A DNA stretch of 64,000 nucleotides, from the NCBI GenBank assembly GCA_018466975.1, contig CM031563.1, positions 1,922,001 through 1,986,000 of the forward strand, in the 5' to 3' direction. This document shows positions 24,515 to 35,960 of this stretch, one piece after another. A program made the position numbers and the translations under genes. Within the stretch, counting starts at the first letter, position 1, and every line of letters begins with the position of its first letter. Under the pieces are notes generated by a model that saw only the letters and a list, made by a program, of their open reading frames with translations, searched no databases and was not told the origin of the DNA. Origin of the DNA: Sparassis latifolia (lineage: Eukaryota; Basidiomycota; Agaricomycetes; Polyporales; Sparassidaceae).

Positions 24515-24987
24515 AAGTCGAATTCACTGCCATTGGAGTCGACTATCGAATATATCACTTATTTATGATACCTGAATGCAATGCACTCACCGGCCACAAA
24601 TTTGGGCAAGAACGCGCTAACACCCAGTGGAATGTCGTGCTACTCTTGAACTCATATACCTTATCACCAGGAGTTACTGAACCCACCAGCGAGTGAACTA
24701 GCTATCGGAGCAACTTCAACTTGTAGCTGCCAACTCGGACTCGGGGCCCTTACAACGTTTCTTGTGACCGTGTCGATCATGTTCAGTCACGCGTATGGCA
24801 CGTGTCCAGATGTATCAGAAGATCACCTCGCCGCTGGCGGGCAGTATTGAAGTACTTAAGTAATACGGAAGACCATTGCTCCACATATGGCAGCAAGTAG
24901 CTACCCATCCTCAATTCAACATGGTGCGGAAACTCAAGGAGGAAGAGTATATGAAGCATTCTGCTAGGTAGTATCGGTAGTCATCCT

Positions 24988-26415
24988 CTACATCGATCGA
25001 CTACAGTTGCGACAAGTGCGGTTATACCCCGAACGGCAGCCATATGCACATACTGGCTCAGCCTGTGTGCCCACTTTCAACGCCACCACCTTCTGAATGA
25101 AGGATACTAGCGTGTCGGCACTGTGTGGCAAAAGGCCCATAGCGATACTTTTTATCCACTGCGGCAATTGCGACACGACAGACCCAAGGTTGTTACTCAA
25201 GAATTCGACCTGTTTTGTGGATATTTCCAGATATCTAGGTGATATAACATCAGCCCATCCGATTACTTTGGTCAGCCAAACAACAACTCACCTCGACGTG
25301 AATCCAGAAAAGACCTCGGGCAAGATGTTCTCCTTAGACAACTTCGACTCCAGATCTTTCGCAGCCAAATCCTTCAATTCTTTCATGTCGTACTGAGGGG
25401 GGTAGCGGTCAGTGAGACGAACATTTCGCAGCCGAATTTCGCAGACCTTTTCGGCAAGACGATACATCGATTTGGGAGAGCAGCGTGGAGGCCGGGATAA
25501 CATTGCGCGCTCATCGACGCTCGCATCACGCCCACTTTGTCCCTGAGACTTAAGAGGAGCGAACTCAATTTTGCCGGTGTACACGTAGAAAATGAAAGCC
25601 TGCCAACTGGACGTTCATGCCGCGTGAGCTCGGTAAGGACTGGCTTAGGGCGTACGTACGTTCTAAACGCTATGTCCTTGATGTAGACCGTTCGGCCAAT
25701 TCTTCCTCCACGCGGAAGGGTCTGAATGGCATCAGAGGCATCGAGAATTTTCTCATTTGATGTGCTAGGTACCTCAAGCTGCATCGCTTGTGAGCATCAG
25801 ATCACTTCGAGGATTTCATGACATACATTCTCTACTTCCCGGAATGTAAGCGCCGAAATATTTTCTTCGTCACGGATGTCCGCTAGCTTGCTCTTCGGCG
25901 TTAGAGGAGCGGCTTGTGAACCTTGCCCATCAGTCTCATCTTCGTCGTCATCCAGATCACTGTCAGAGTCGTAATCATACTCGTTTGTGAATAAATTCTG
26001 TGGGAGATGGTTCTCTGCATCCAAGGCGGTAACCTGACTCTCCATGAATCCGCCGGACAACACTGAACACAGAGGTTAAGCCATCCGGGCCCGGTATCGT
26101 AAATAGAATAACTCAAATACTCACGACGCTCGAAGTGAGGTGACGCCTTCCTGACGGCGACGCTGTTCGCGAAGACGGCGAGAGGCTTGTTCACAGTGCC
26201 AGACTGAGTGCGCGCGAGAAAACGTAGAACTTCGTATCCGCGAAATCGCCCGCAGTGAGAGAGGTCTTCAACACAGCTTGAAGTACCTGTTCCCTTGACG
26301 CTTCGGTAGGCAAATTGATATCAGCAGGCTCTTCTTGAGTAGTGCGAGGTGATGCGCGTTTATGTAGACTCTTCTTCCCTTTCTTTGCGACCTTGCCGGT
26401 AGAGGAAACCTCCAT
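24988..26415 (-). pseudogene. BTB/POZ-domain gene, copy 2, broken
   Basis: The start is ATG at 26415 and the end lies at 24988, collinear with the intact copy at 28704-30192. Two lesions are visible against that copy. A single-base deletion near 26213-26220 throws the frame after KFYVFSR, so the continuation KPLAVFANSVAVRK lies in another frame. An in-frame TGA at 25797-25799 replaces the TGT codon of the intact copy. Otherwise the acidic YDYDSDSDLDDDEDE insert, the IKDIAF strand, the YTGKI motif and the C-terminal Cys motif (CAYGC...CRNC) survive. If the TGA were bridged by a tiny intron it would be far below the usual size. I read it as a recent pseudogene; a sequence error could explain one lesion but hardly both. 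Confidence 0.75.
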
Positions 26416-27160
26416 AACTAAGCCGCAGAGTATGATGATGCAGAAACTGATAAGAACAGTATCCGGGGAATCACGCACGCCGCAATGTCCCTTTAAATGC
26501 CCCCAGGAATGTCCATAATCCGCACATCGAGCTGACGCCACGCCCTTGCAACGCTGAGGACACGAGGGCTATCATGGGGTGCCTTCCGAGAGGCTTCGCC
26601 ACATAAATAGGAGCATAACCCAGATCATCCTCGCTGAAGTGGGAAGCATAACGTCAATTGTCGAGCGTTCAAACACGAGATGGACCCACAAACAGGTCCA
26701 AGAGATGATTGATCCACGTGGTAAGGCGACCAAGATAAGGAAACGGAACTAGAGTTCTCCGTAGAACTTGAGAAGTTCTGTGCACGCCGAATCGGCGTGT
26801 GATCCAACCTACCATCGCAGAGGACAGCACCTTCCAGTAGAGTAAAAAAGCTATCAACATGGTTCAGACATCGGGCAGCCAAGAATGAGGGTTGCGGTGA
26901 AGGAGAAGAATAACGCAGGTAGTCAAGGACCATAGCGGTCAGGAGGCACGAGCTTGAGAAACCAGTGATGCGGAATCAGTGCACACGTCCTATATCATAC
27001 TGGGGTAGAGTAACGGTCACCTACTCAACAGCTCCTGCGCGTTCTCATCCACTCCCGTGCGTCTGCCATCCGGGACTTCTTTTCTCTGATGTATGCTCTC
27101 GGTGGTTTGGTCATCACTCGCAGTAGAATTCGGCTCATTTGCGTCCTTTAAGTCACGACG

Positions 27161-27530
27161 TTACCACGGCAAAAACATTATCCCGTTAAGACTTCTTACC
27201 ATGTGTTCCTGAAGAGCTTCGCGAGACTGGGGAGATGCGCCGTTGAGACGTTCTCGAGCGTCTCCGACGCGCTCATGCGCGATATTTCGGACATCGGGTA
27301 GCCTTTCCGTCATCATTTTCTTCCTGTCTTCGTAAGACGCCCTCGCAGCAGAAGCCTTTTCAGCCAACGCGTCTTTCTTCACGGAGTAAGATTCCAAGGC
27401 AGCCGACACTTTCTCTGCGATAAGCTGAGCAAGTGGTATTTCGCCTTCTTTTAAATGCAGAATTACGTGCCTCTAAACACAACGACAACTGCTCCACCCA
27501 ATAGACCAATTATAGGTGAAATTGGACAGC
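27161..27530 (-). pseudogene. Decayed copy of the coiled-coil gene
   Basis: The helical segment SAALESYSVKKDALAEK...ARERLNGASPQSREALQEHM is readable at 27409-27180, but the upstream part present in the intact relative (30818-31339) is lost. The PGFVWWKVSRWSKDAKAYY block is deleted, and the remaining sequence up to about 27530 is out of frame. It is part of the left unit of duplication II, next to the broken BTB copy. Confidence 0.6.
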
Positions 27531-28703
27531 GGACATCTCATCCTCTATGCCCGTACGAGCGGCGAGTGTCTTTGCATGGCTGGTAAGAGAGCGGTCTTAG
27601 TGTACGTCGAGGTGGTAGACGTAGGTTTATAGGCGTCTTGTCAGCCCGAACGCGAGCCACGGCCCACCATAGTCTCTTGCAATTTGCCAGGCTGGTTGAT
27701 TCTGCAGAAGGGACGCGTCAGTGACGCCGGCCGAGACTTTGCCTCGTGGGCAACGGCCAGAGGGACGTTTGATACGGCAAGATTCCAATCTGAAAATGAT
27801 ACTTCTTGCTTTGAGTTGCTTGGAGGATGACAGGAACACCAAGTCAATGTGGGGGACGTTCAGTGTATCTGCTGCTTTAAGGAAAGCACCTAAAGGCGGC
27901 TAAGACATGCTTCAACGTCGAGTCGACTGTACCATCACGGTTGCAGTGGAGACGCGGTGTGACAATTTGTGACATGTCGCGAGTTTCTTTCTTTCGGCTC
28001 AAGCTCTCGGGCCTTGTACAATATTGTATACGCCGGCCTACTAGTAGTACAAAATTTCTACACGTGGAACAACGGGACAGCTGCATCAGCGAGCACCAAA
28101 AACCAGATTTATATGGTATCCGGACATGGTTTGCCTTCAATCAGCTGAGCAGGCTTGCCATCCTGTCACTGCCAGCGACCCGTCGTCCTGCTTTCGTTGT
28201 CCCTCCACTGCTCTGTCTGCCGTATGGTTGACCGAGACAGGGGTGTTTCGTTCTGTCTACTCCATGCTCCCGCCAACACTCCCCATGTCCGGCCTTTGAG
28301 AGCACACTATTCTCCGTCCTGCTAACACAGATAGCTGACAATTAATTTTAACCAAGCCGACCCTTTTCGTGCTCTCTCCTTAGCGGGCCATAGTGGAACA
28401 TGAAGTCGCTACGTGTTCGGCGCAGGCCTGCAGGCCCTCGACACTAATGTCTTCGTCGTAGACATTACATTGCCCCCTCCGAACCCCTGAGTAACGAGAG
28501 CTGCCAGGTGCCACCACTTCCTCGATGCTGTTCGCATTTATTCTGGGATGGGCTACCTGCGCTGCAGCAATTATTGTAGGAGACGCCTATTTCCTCGTCA
28601 TGTGGCAGTAGGTAACCACGCATACTGGATTTGATGCAGTGTGAACGATTCAAACACAAGAAGCATACGAAGCAGTCTATGCAATCAAATATACAACATC
28701 TCT

Positions 28704-30192
28704 CTACATCGCCCGGCTGCAGCTGCTACAAGTGCGGTTATACCCCGAAGAGCGGCAATATCTACACACTGGCTCAGGTTCTGTGATCGTTTTCGATGCC
28801 ACTACTTTCTGAATGAAGGATACTAGTATGTCGGCGCTGTGTGGCAAATGGCCCGCAGCGATACTATCTATCCACTGCGGCAATTGTGACACGACGGACC
28901 CTACGTTGTTGCTCAAGAATTCGACCTGTTTTGTGGATATTTCTGGATATCTAGATAACATAACATCAGCCCATCTGATTACTTTGGTCAGCTAAACAAC
29001 AACTCACCTCGAAGTGAATCCAGAAAAGACTTCGTGTAAAATGTTCTCCTTGGACAACTTCGACTCCAGATCTTTCGCAGCCAAGTCCTTCAGTTCCTTC
29101 AAGTCGTACTTAAGAGGGTCGAGATCAGTGAGAGTAACATATTGCAGTGAAAGTTAATAAACCTTTTCGGCAAGACGATACATCGATTTGGGAGAGCAGC
29201 GTGGAGGCCGGGATAACATTGCGCGCTCATCGACGCTCGCACCACGCGCACTTTGTCCCTGAGACTTGAGAGGCGCGAACTCAACTTTGCCAGTGTATAC
29301 GTAGAAAATGAAAGCCTGCCAGCTGAATGTTTGCGCCGCATGAGCTCCGCGCGCACTGGCTTAGGACGTACGTACGTTTTAAACGCTATGTCCTTGATAT
29401 AGACCGTTTGGCCAATTCTTCCTCCTCGCGGAAAGGTCTGAATGGGATCAGAGGTATTGAGAGTTTTCTCGCTTGAAGTACTAGGCACCTGAAGCTGCAT
29501 CGCTCGTGAGCAACAGATCTTTTCAAAGATTTCATGACATACATTGTCTTCCTGGAATTCTGTAAGCGCCGAAATATTTTCTTCGTCATGAAAGTCCGCT
29601 AGCTTGCCCTTCGGTGTCAGAAGAGCAGCTTGGGAACCTCGCCCATCAGTCTCATCTTCGTCGTCATCCAGATCACTGTCAGAGTCGTAATCATACTCGT
29701 CTGTGAATAAATTCTGAGGGAGATGGTTCTCTGCATCCAAGGCGGTGACCTGACTCTCCATGAATCCCCCGGACAACACTGAACACAGAGGTTAAGCCAG
29801 CGAGGCCCGGTATCATAAATAGAATACTCACGACGCTCGAAATGAGGCGACGCTTTCCTGACGGCGACGCTGTTCGCGAAGACGGCGAGAGGCTTGCTCA
29901 CAGTGCCAGACTGAGTGCGCGCAGAAAAAACGTAGAACTTCGTGTCTGCGAAATCTCCCGCGGCGAGAGACATCTTCAACACGGCGTCAAGGACCTGTTC
30001 CCTTGACGCTTCGGTATGCAAATTGACATCTACAGGCTCCTCTTGGATGATTCGAGTCGGTGCGCGTTCATGCAGACCCTTCTCGTGTAAATTGACATCT
30101 ACAGGCTCCTCTGGGGTGATGCGATCTGGGGTGATGCAAAACCCGGCGCCTTTCTTCCCTTTCTTCCCTTTACCAGTATAAGGAACATCCAT
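28704..30192 (-). CDS. BTB/POZ-domain protein, copy 3 (intact)
   Basis: Five exons, 30192-29832, 29778-29376, 29322-29163, 29108-29008 and 28950-28704, give 423 residues. After a Lys-rich N-terminus with a partly repeated TPEEPVDVNLH / IQEEPVDVNLH segment comes the BTB start FADTKFYVFSARTQSG, the acidic YDYDSDSDLDDDEDE insert, the IKDIAFKTW strand and the AFIFYVYTGK motif. The last 25 residues hold CRYC...CSSC, a possible single zinc knuckle missing from copy 1. Intron positions around the TWQAFIFY motif match copy 1, so all three copies share ancestry. The start MDVPYTG was chosen because it aligns with the ATG of the broken copy 2. Function beyond protein-protein interaction cannot be read. 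Confidence 0.78.
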
Positions 30193-30817
30193 AACTAGGC
30201 CGCCGAGGATGACGTTGCAGAAGACGATGTGGAGAGTGTCCAGGGAAGCACGCACGCCGCAGCGTCCCTTTAAATGCCCTCAGCAATGGCGGAAATCCGT
30301 ATAGACCACGTCGCACACGGAGTTGCCGGCACGCCCGTGCAACGCTGAGGACACGAGGGCTGTCACGGGGTACCTTCTGATCAGCTTCGCCGTACAAAGA
30401 AGAGCTTAACCAGCTGAAGTGGGATGTATTACGCCAGTTATTGATGGTTCAAACGCGAGATGGACCCACAAACAGGTCCGGAACGTAATTGATCCATGCG
30501 GCAAAGGCGATTAAGATAAGGAAACGGAACAAGAGTTCTTGGTAGAATTTGGGAAGTGCTGTGCATGCCGTGTAGTTATGTAATCCACCAGCAGAAGATC
30601 GCGCCTTCCAGAGTAAGAAAGTGTCAACAAGGACGAGACATCGGGCAAGAAGTTGCGTTGAAGGGGAAAATAACACAGATTGCCAAGCTTCAAGTACCGC
30701 AGCCGTCGGGAGGCACGAGGTGGGGAGACAAGTGTTGCGGAACCAGTGCTTGCCGAGCACGTCCTATATCACACTGGGTAGAGTAACGGTTACCTACTCA
30801 AGAACTCCTGCGCGTTC

Positions 30818-31339
30818 TCATCCACTCCCGTGCGCCTGCCATCCGGGACTTCTTTTCTCCGTCAGCCAGATGTATGCTCTCCTTACCATGTGTTCCTGAA
30901 GAGCTTCGCGAGACTGGGGAGATGCGCCGTTGAGACGTTCTCGAGCGTCGCCAATGCGCTCACGCGCGATATTTCGGACATCAGATAGCCTTTCCGTCAC
31001 CATTTTCTTCCTGTCTGCGTAAGACGCCCTCGTAGCAGAAGCCTTTTCCGCCAACGCATCTTTCTTCACAGAGTAAGATTCCAAGGCAGCCGACATTTTC
31101 TCTGTGACAATATCTTTCTTCTGTTCGTAGTACGCCTTCGCGTCTTTGGACCAACGGCTCACTTTCCACCACACGAATCCTGGTATAAGCTGAGCAAATG
31201 GTCTTTCGTCTTCTTTAAAATGCAGAATTACGTGCCTCCAAACACAACGACGACTGCTCCACCCAATACAACAGGTATATAAGGGGCCACGGAGCTGGAC
31301 CAGATATTCAGAGGTGAATTTGGACGGCGGACATCCCAT
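30818..31339 (-). CDS. Hypothetical coiled-coil protein
   Basis: An uninterrupted frame of 173 residues. The region from about residue 50 has alternating charged and Ala residues (WSKDAKAYYEQKKDIV, then ALESYSVKKDALAEKASATR and DRKKMVTERLSDVRNIARER), predicting one long helix or coiled coil. Residues 50-65 include the hydrophobic FAQLIPGFVWWKV. I do not recognise the family. The N-terminal 45 residues look less coding-like and the true first exon may lie further upstream, where an ATG at 31377 opens a frame with a hydrophobic stretch (VAPYIPVVLGGAVVVVF) that I could not join in phase. It sits behind the BTB copy in both units of duplication II, so it was duplicated with it. Confidence 0.45.
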   Translation of the reverse strand: MGCPPSKFTSEYLVQLRGPLYTCCIGWSSRRCVWRHVILHFKEDERPFAQLIPGFVWWKVSRWSKDAKAYYEQKKDIVTEKMSAALESYSVKKDALAEKASATRASYADRKKMVTERLSDVRNIARERIGDARERLNGASPQSREALQEHMVRRAYIWLTEKRSPGWQAHGSG

Positions 31340-31801
31340 CCTCTACGCCCGTACGAGCGGCGAGAGGTTCTTTGCATGGCTGGTAAGAGTAGGGATCTTC
31401 AGTGTACGTCGAGGTGGTAGACGTAGGTTTATAGGCGTCTTGTCAGCCCGAACGCGAGCCACGGCCCACCATAGTCTCTTGCAATTTGCCCTGGTTGATT
31501 CTGCAGAAGGGACGCGTCAGTGACGCCGGCCGAGACTTTGCCTCGTGGGCAGCGGCCGAAGGGATGTTTGAGACGGCAAGATTCCAGTCTCCAAAGGATA
31601 CGTCTTGTTTTGAGTTGCTTGGAGGATGATAGGAACACCACGCCAATGTAGGGGAACGTTCAGTGTATCTGCAACTTTGAGAGAGGCGGCTAAGATGGGC
31701 GCCCATTCCTCACAGTCAGGTGATCTGAGTGCTAATTAGCGCCTGTCCTGGACGCCGGATTCTCCACTACGCCGTAGTAGAGAGTTGTACACTCCTCTCC
31801 G

Positions 31802-33630
31802 ATGTCCTCCTCTTATTTGTACGTTGACACACCGAACGCGAACCTGGTGCGTTGAGATAATGGTCTCCATGCTCTTGCTGACATTGTGATGGCTAGGTGT
31901 GTTGTATCTGCAGGTGCCACCGGTTCCACACCCGCCGAGATCTCCATACTCACGTTCGTTTATTCACCAGATCACCATTCGTGGACCCATGCACGACTCG
32001 CACATGTTGCCATACATTCTGCTACAAGTGCATTTCTATGGCAGTTGATGTTGCGCGACAGTGCCCGATCGACCGCTCCCCCCTCTCCATGCACGACCTG
32101 GCACCTGCAGACCCGGTCGTGCGAAATGTCGGTATTTTTGCGTGGTTTTCAGAGGTCTGTGCTTACTTTCATGCTACAGCTGGTGGATGAGCTGGTGGTC
32201 GAATGTCCGCAACACAGCAAAGGCTGCCCACATACCTGCCAGAGACTGCTCCTCACCGCGCACCTCAAGGATTCGTGTGGGTTCGTCGAAGTACCTTGTC
32301 CTGATGGCAAGTGCGAACAGCAGATATTGCGAAATGACGTCCCCAACCATAAGCATGCTGGTGAGTCGTCGACAGGAGCAGAGTCCCATCCCGAGGTGAG
32401 TCCTTATCAATCCAGTGCTGACCCAGCCAGTGCTGACCCAGTCACCGATGCCTATGAATCACAGTCTTCTCTCACAACCCCGGAGATAGAAACACGATCA
32501 ACCTCTCCACGACCTGTGTCCGCACCTACCGCGGACGTTCTTGCTGCTGAGAACGCGCTACTTCGTATGCGTCTCTCGGCGCTCGAAGGCATTGTCAGCG
32601 CCATGCGCCTAGAGATGCATGCGGTCCAGCGCGCGCTTGGTCCCTGGTATAGGCCACACGATACTCGTACTCGTACGCCACCGTTGGAGTTGGAGTTAGA
32701 CGCTCGCTCTGCATCGGAAGTCTCTCACAGACCAGTCGCCTTCGAAGCCGTACCTCCCCAACAGACACAGGTCCCACGTCCTAATCCCTCTGGGAATGCA
32801 GCACAGCCGTCGGACTCAGCGCACGGGCCAGCTGCTCATCCTGTCTCGAACGTTAGCGCGGTCCCTGCAACCGCTGCGGCGGAATCTGCGGGTATCAATA
32901 TCGCGTCCTACTTCCCTCCCGCAGAAGATGACAGTACTGACGTCTACGCGACCGCAGAAGCACGCGCTCCCTGGCACACCCCATACCACACCCAGGCCCC
33001 AGCCGCCATAACCCCGGCCCGGCGGTCATCGCCACACCCACCCCAAGCGTCAAACGCGCAAGCAGGGCCCTCCAGCGCCTTTCTCTCTCCGATGCCAGGG
33101 TACCTGCTTCCCTATCCACCCTTCAGCAGCTCTGCATACCCATCCCCCTCCTACGCGCTCCCGCCGCCCACGCTCTCCCCGCCGGACATCAACGTCCCCC
33201 CACTCGACCCCGCTACGCCCCTTCCGGAAACGCTCGCTGCGCTGCACTCCACGCTGAGCACTCTCGCTGGTTCAGTCGGCGCACTGGCTTCCGCGCGCGC
33301 GTCGGAGGCGCTGCACACGGGCGAGGAGCTGCGCGGAATGCGCGCGGCGATGCACGGGCTGCGGATGCAGGTTTGTCTCTACCTATTTTCCCTTCTTTTC
33401 CCACATCGCTGATATCTTGACAGCTGCACGACGTCTTGACGGCCCTCTCCATGCGGGACGGTTCTTCGATCAATAGTGGGGGTGTAGGCAACGAAGCCAG
33501 CGGCGCGGGCGTTCCGTACGGCGTTCCTGCGGGCATGCCGCCGTGGATGGCGTACCCCCCGCGTGCGTTGGGCGCGTACATGTCGATGCACCCTAAGCCG
33601 CCCATGCCACCGTCGACCACGAAGCTGTAG
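31802..33630 (+). CDS. RING finger / TRAF-type zinc finger protein, probable E3 ubiquitin ligase
   Basis: Five exons, 31802-31846, 31897-31913, 31971-32127, 32180-33370 and 33424-33630, give 538 residues; exon 2 is only 17 bases. The splicing rebuilds a RING: C17xxC20, C33xH35, C38xxC41 and C52-P-I-D55, where Asp takes the last ligand as in C3HC3D RINGs of TRAF proteins. A TRAF-type Cys/His region follows at about 80-135 (ECPQHSKGCPHTC, HLKDSCGFVEVPC, NHKHA). Then come a short coiled coil (AENALLRMRLSALEGIVSAM) and a long Pro/Ser/Ala-rich disordered tail. Such proteins transfer ubiquitin; the substrate is unknown. A stretch starting GTGAGT at 32396 could be an optional in-frame intron. The 3' end of this gene is duplicated as a fragment at 37398-37502. 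Confidence 0.75.
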
Positions 33631-34183
33631 CACCGTTGCACTTTTTTTTGGCCTGTCGTAAATTCGGCACTCTGATGCCGTCTATTAACAAATATTGTAC
33701 TTATCCTGGGGGGATCTCGTCTTGTAAATTTGTTGTGAGACGAAGGAAATCTCTGTTTAATGCTGGCTACATGTATCCGACATGTCGCGATCTTTGGCAT
33801 TTGGGTATATTATCATGTTGCGCTCGAGATAATCGAAAAAATAGTGCTATGACAGTGTTGCACTGATACGATCCCATTCACCGTGATCATTTTGTAGTCT
33901 GCCTACAGAAGGCGACTCGAATGTAGGCCGTAGCGTCGTGGATAAGTTCGCTCACATTGCCACAGTACTGATGTCTTGAGGAGCACGATTCCAAGAGACT
34001 CCCGCAACTTGAACTCGGTATACAGTTGCAGAGCAAACTCAGCACACCAAAATATTCAGCCCTCAGCCGTGCCAATCGCATTCCACGAAGTTCAACCCGA
34101 CAGACTAAATAATAACAATAAACTGACCACCGTCCCAATCTCCAAACACTCATCTATCCCAGCAGAACGGCCATTCCCTAAAC

Positions 34184-35663
34184 TCAATCCAGCTCGTTCA
34201 AAGCAAGGCCGCGAGCCAACAGCTCGTCCTCCCTCAGGAAGTGGAGCGCAACCTTGCCAACGTCACCTGCAATGCCGCCGATCTTCTTCCAGTTGACGGC
34301 CTCGCTGCCCGCATCCGCACGTCCGAAGACGCCCTCGCCGAACTGCTCGGCGTCGTGACCCACGGTGTGCCAGTTGATAGCCTCGCTTCCGTCGGCGCGC
34401 GCCATGAGCTCGTTTTCGAACGCACGGGCGACGATGGGATCCTCCTCGCGAAGGAAGTGGAGGAGCGTCTTCCCGACGTCCCCCGCAACAGAACCGACCT
34501 TCTTCCAGTTCACAGCCTCGCTGCCTGCGGGCTCGGCACGGCTAATGACGCCCTCGCCGAACTGCTTGAAGTCGTTCCCGATGTTGTGCCAGTTGATAGC
34601 CTCGCTCCCGTCAACGCGCGCCATGAGCTCCTCCTCGAACGCACGGGCGACGATGGGGTCCTCCTCGCGAAGGAAGTGGAGGAGCGTCTTTCCAACATCT
34701 CCCGCAACGCTGCCGACCTTCTTCCAGTTGACGGCTTCGCTGCCAGCAGGGGCAGCACGCGCCAACAGCTCGTCCTCGAACGCACGGGCGACGATGGGGT
34801 CCTCCTCGCGCAGGAAGTGGAGGGCAACCTTGCCAATGTCGCCTGCAACGCCGCCGACTTTCTTCCAGTTCACGGCCTCGCTGCCCGCATCCGCACGGCC
34901 GACCACACCCTCGCCGAACTGCTCGACGTCGTGACCGATGTTGTGCCAGTTGATCGCCTGGCTACCGTCGTCGCGGAGGAAGTGGAGCGCAACCTTGCCA
35001 ACGTCACCCGCAATGCCGCCAACCTTCTTCCAGTTCACAGCCTCGCTGCCTGCGGGCTCGGCACGGCTGATGACGCCCTCGCCGAACTGCTTGAAGTCGT
35101 TCCCGATATTGTGCCAGTTGATAGCCTCGCTCCCGTCAGCGCGCGTCACGACCGGGTCCGCCTCGCGGAGGAAGTGCAGCAGGGTCTTTCCTACATCTCC
35201 AGCGACAGAGCCGACCTTCTTCCAGTTGACGGCTTCGGAGCCCGCGGGCGCGGCGCGGGCCAGCAGCTCGTCCTCGAACGCACGAGCGACGATGGGGTCC
35301 TCCTCGCGAAGGAAGTGGAGGGCAACCTTGCCAACATCTCCCGCGACGCTGCCGACCTTCTTCCAGTTGACGGCTTCGCTGCCAGCGGGCGCGGCGCGCG
35401 CTAGGAGCTCGTGCTCGAACGCGCGGGCCATGACGGGGTCCTCAGCGCGGAGGAAGTGGAGGAGGGTCTTTCCAACATCTCCCGCGACGTTACCGACCTT
35501 CTTCCAGTTGACTGCCTCGCTACCGCTAAAGATAAATAAATGTTAGCGGGGAGTTGTCGTAGGCTGATGAGCAGACATACCTCGCGGGTGCGATGGGGAG
35601 CGCGAGCGAGGGAGCGGCGGACGCGGCGACGAGGGCGGCGGTGATAGCGATGGTGGAACGCAT
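34184..35663 (-). CDS. Secreted protein with 12 internal amphipathic repeats
   Basis: Two exons, 35663-35581 and 35525-34184, give 474 residues. Residues 1-27 are a clear signal peptide (MRSTIAITAALVAASAAPS, then LALPIAPA). The rest is 12 repeats, each opening with GS(E/Q)A(V/I)NW. Eight are of the type NWKKVG-VAGDVGK--LHFLR, basic and amphipathic. Four are of the type NWHNIG-D--QFGEGV--RA, more acidic. Linkers such as EEDPIVARAFEDELLARA join many units. No dibasic Kex2 sites (KR/RR) separate the units, so processing into peptides, if any, would need another protease. I know no named family. Two plausible roles are a precursor of several small peptides or a repetitive cell-surface or extracellular structural protein. 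The frame is open on the complementary strand too, but only this strand has a start, signal peptide and intron. Confidence 0.82.
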
Positions 35664-35953
35664 TGTGAATATGATAACGATAGATATAAAGAGGTGAAGT
35701 GAAGAGTGGAGATTAATAGACGATAGGAAGGAGTGTGGTCGTTAAGTCGTGTCAAAGCTGAACAAAGTCGTGAAAATTTAATGCGAAGGGAGAGAAAAAC
35801 AAGTCAGGCTGAACAACGCACACCGTCAGCGCTGTATGACGGAAGGGAGGAGGAGAGGTGGAGACACTCACTATCCAGTACCGACTTGAAAGTCTTTGGC
35901 TCTGAAGAAGAAGAAGGCTGAGAGCTGGGGGACCACAGCGGTGCGCTCGCCCA

Positions 35954-35960
35954 TTTTATA
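35954..35960 (-). promoter_or_regulatory. TATA box candidate for the 12-repeat secreted protein gene
   Basis: TATAAAA on the minus strand lies about 290 bases before the ATG at 35663. The same box is kept at the same distance in the duplicated gene (38674-38680). The leader between contains no upstream coding exon that I can see. The leader length suggests a long 5' UTR or a leader intron. Confidence 0.45.

Larger units (their letters stand above)
24985..27905. repeat. Segmental duplication II, left unit
   Basis: About 2.9 kb matches 28690-31697 in the same orientation. Both contain, from left to right, a BTB gene (minus strand), a shared spacer, a coiled-coil gene region (minus strand) and a shared tail ending near GTGTATCTGC-GC. 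This left unit is the decayed one. 24515-24984 and 27906-28689 hold no gene that I can support. Confidence 0.85.
28690..31697. repeat. Segmental duplication II, right unit
   Basis: This is the second copy of the block at 24985-27905. Here both genes are readable. The spacer between them (30193-30817) matches the left unit (26416-27160) and carries no separate gene. Confidence 0.85.

Noticed and set aside
34241..35404. A 387-codon open frame antisense to the 12-repeat gene
   Set aside because: It is the mirror of a repetitive GC-rich coding array; it lacks a signal, introns and any sensible composition, and the minus strand has start, signal peptide and conserved intron.
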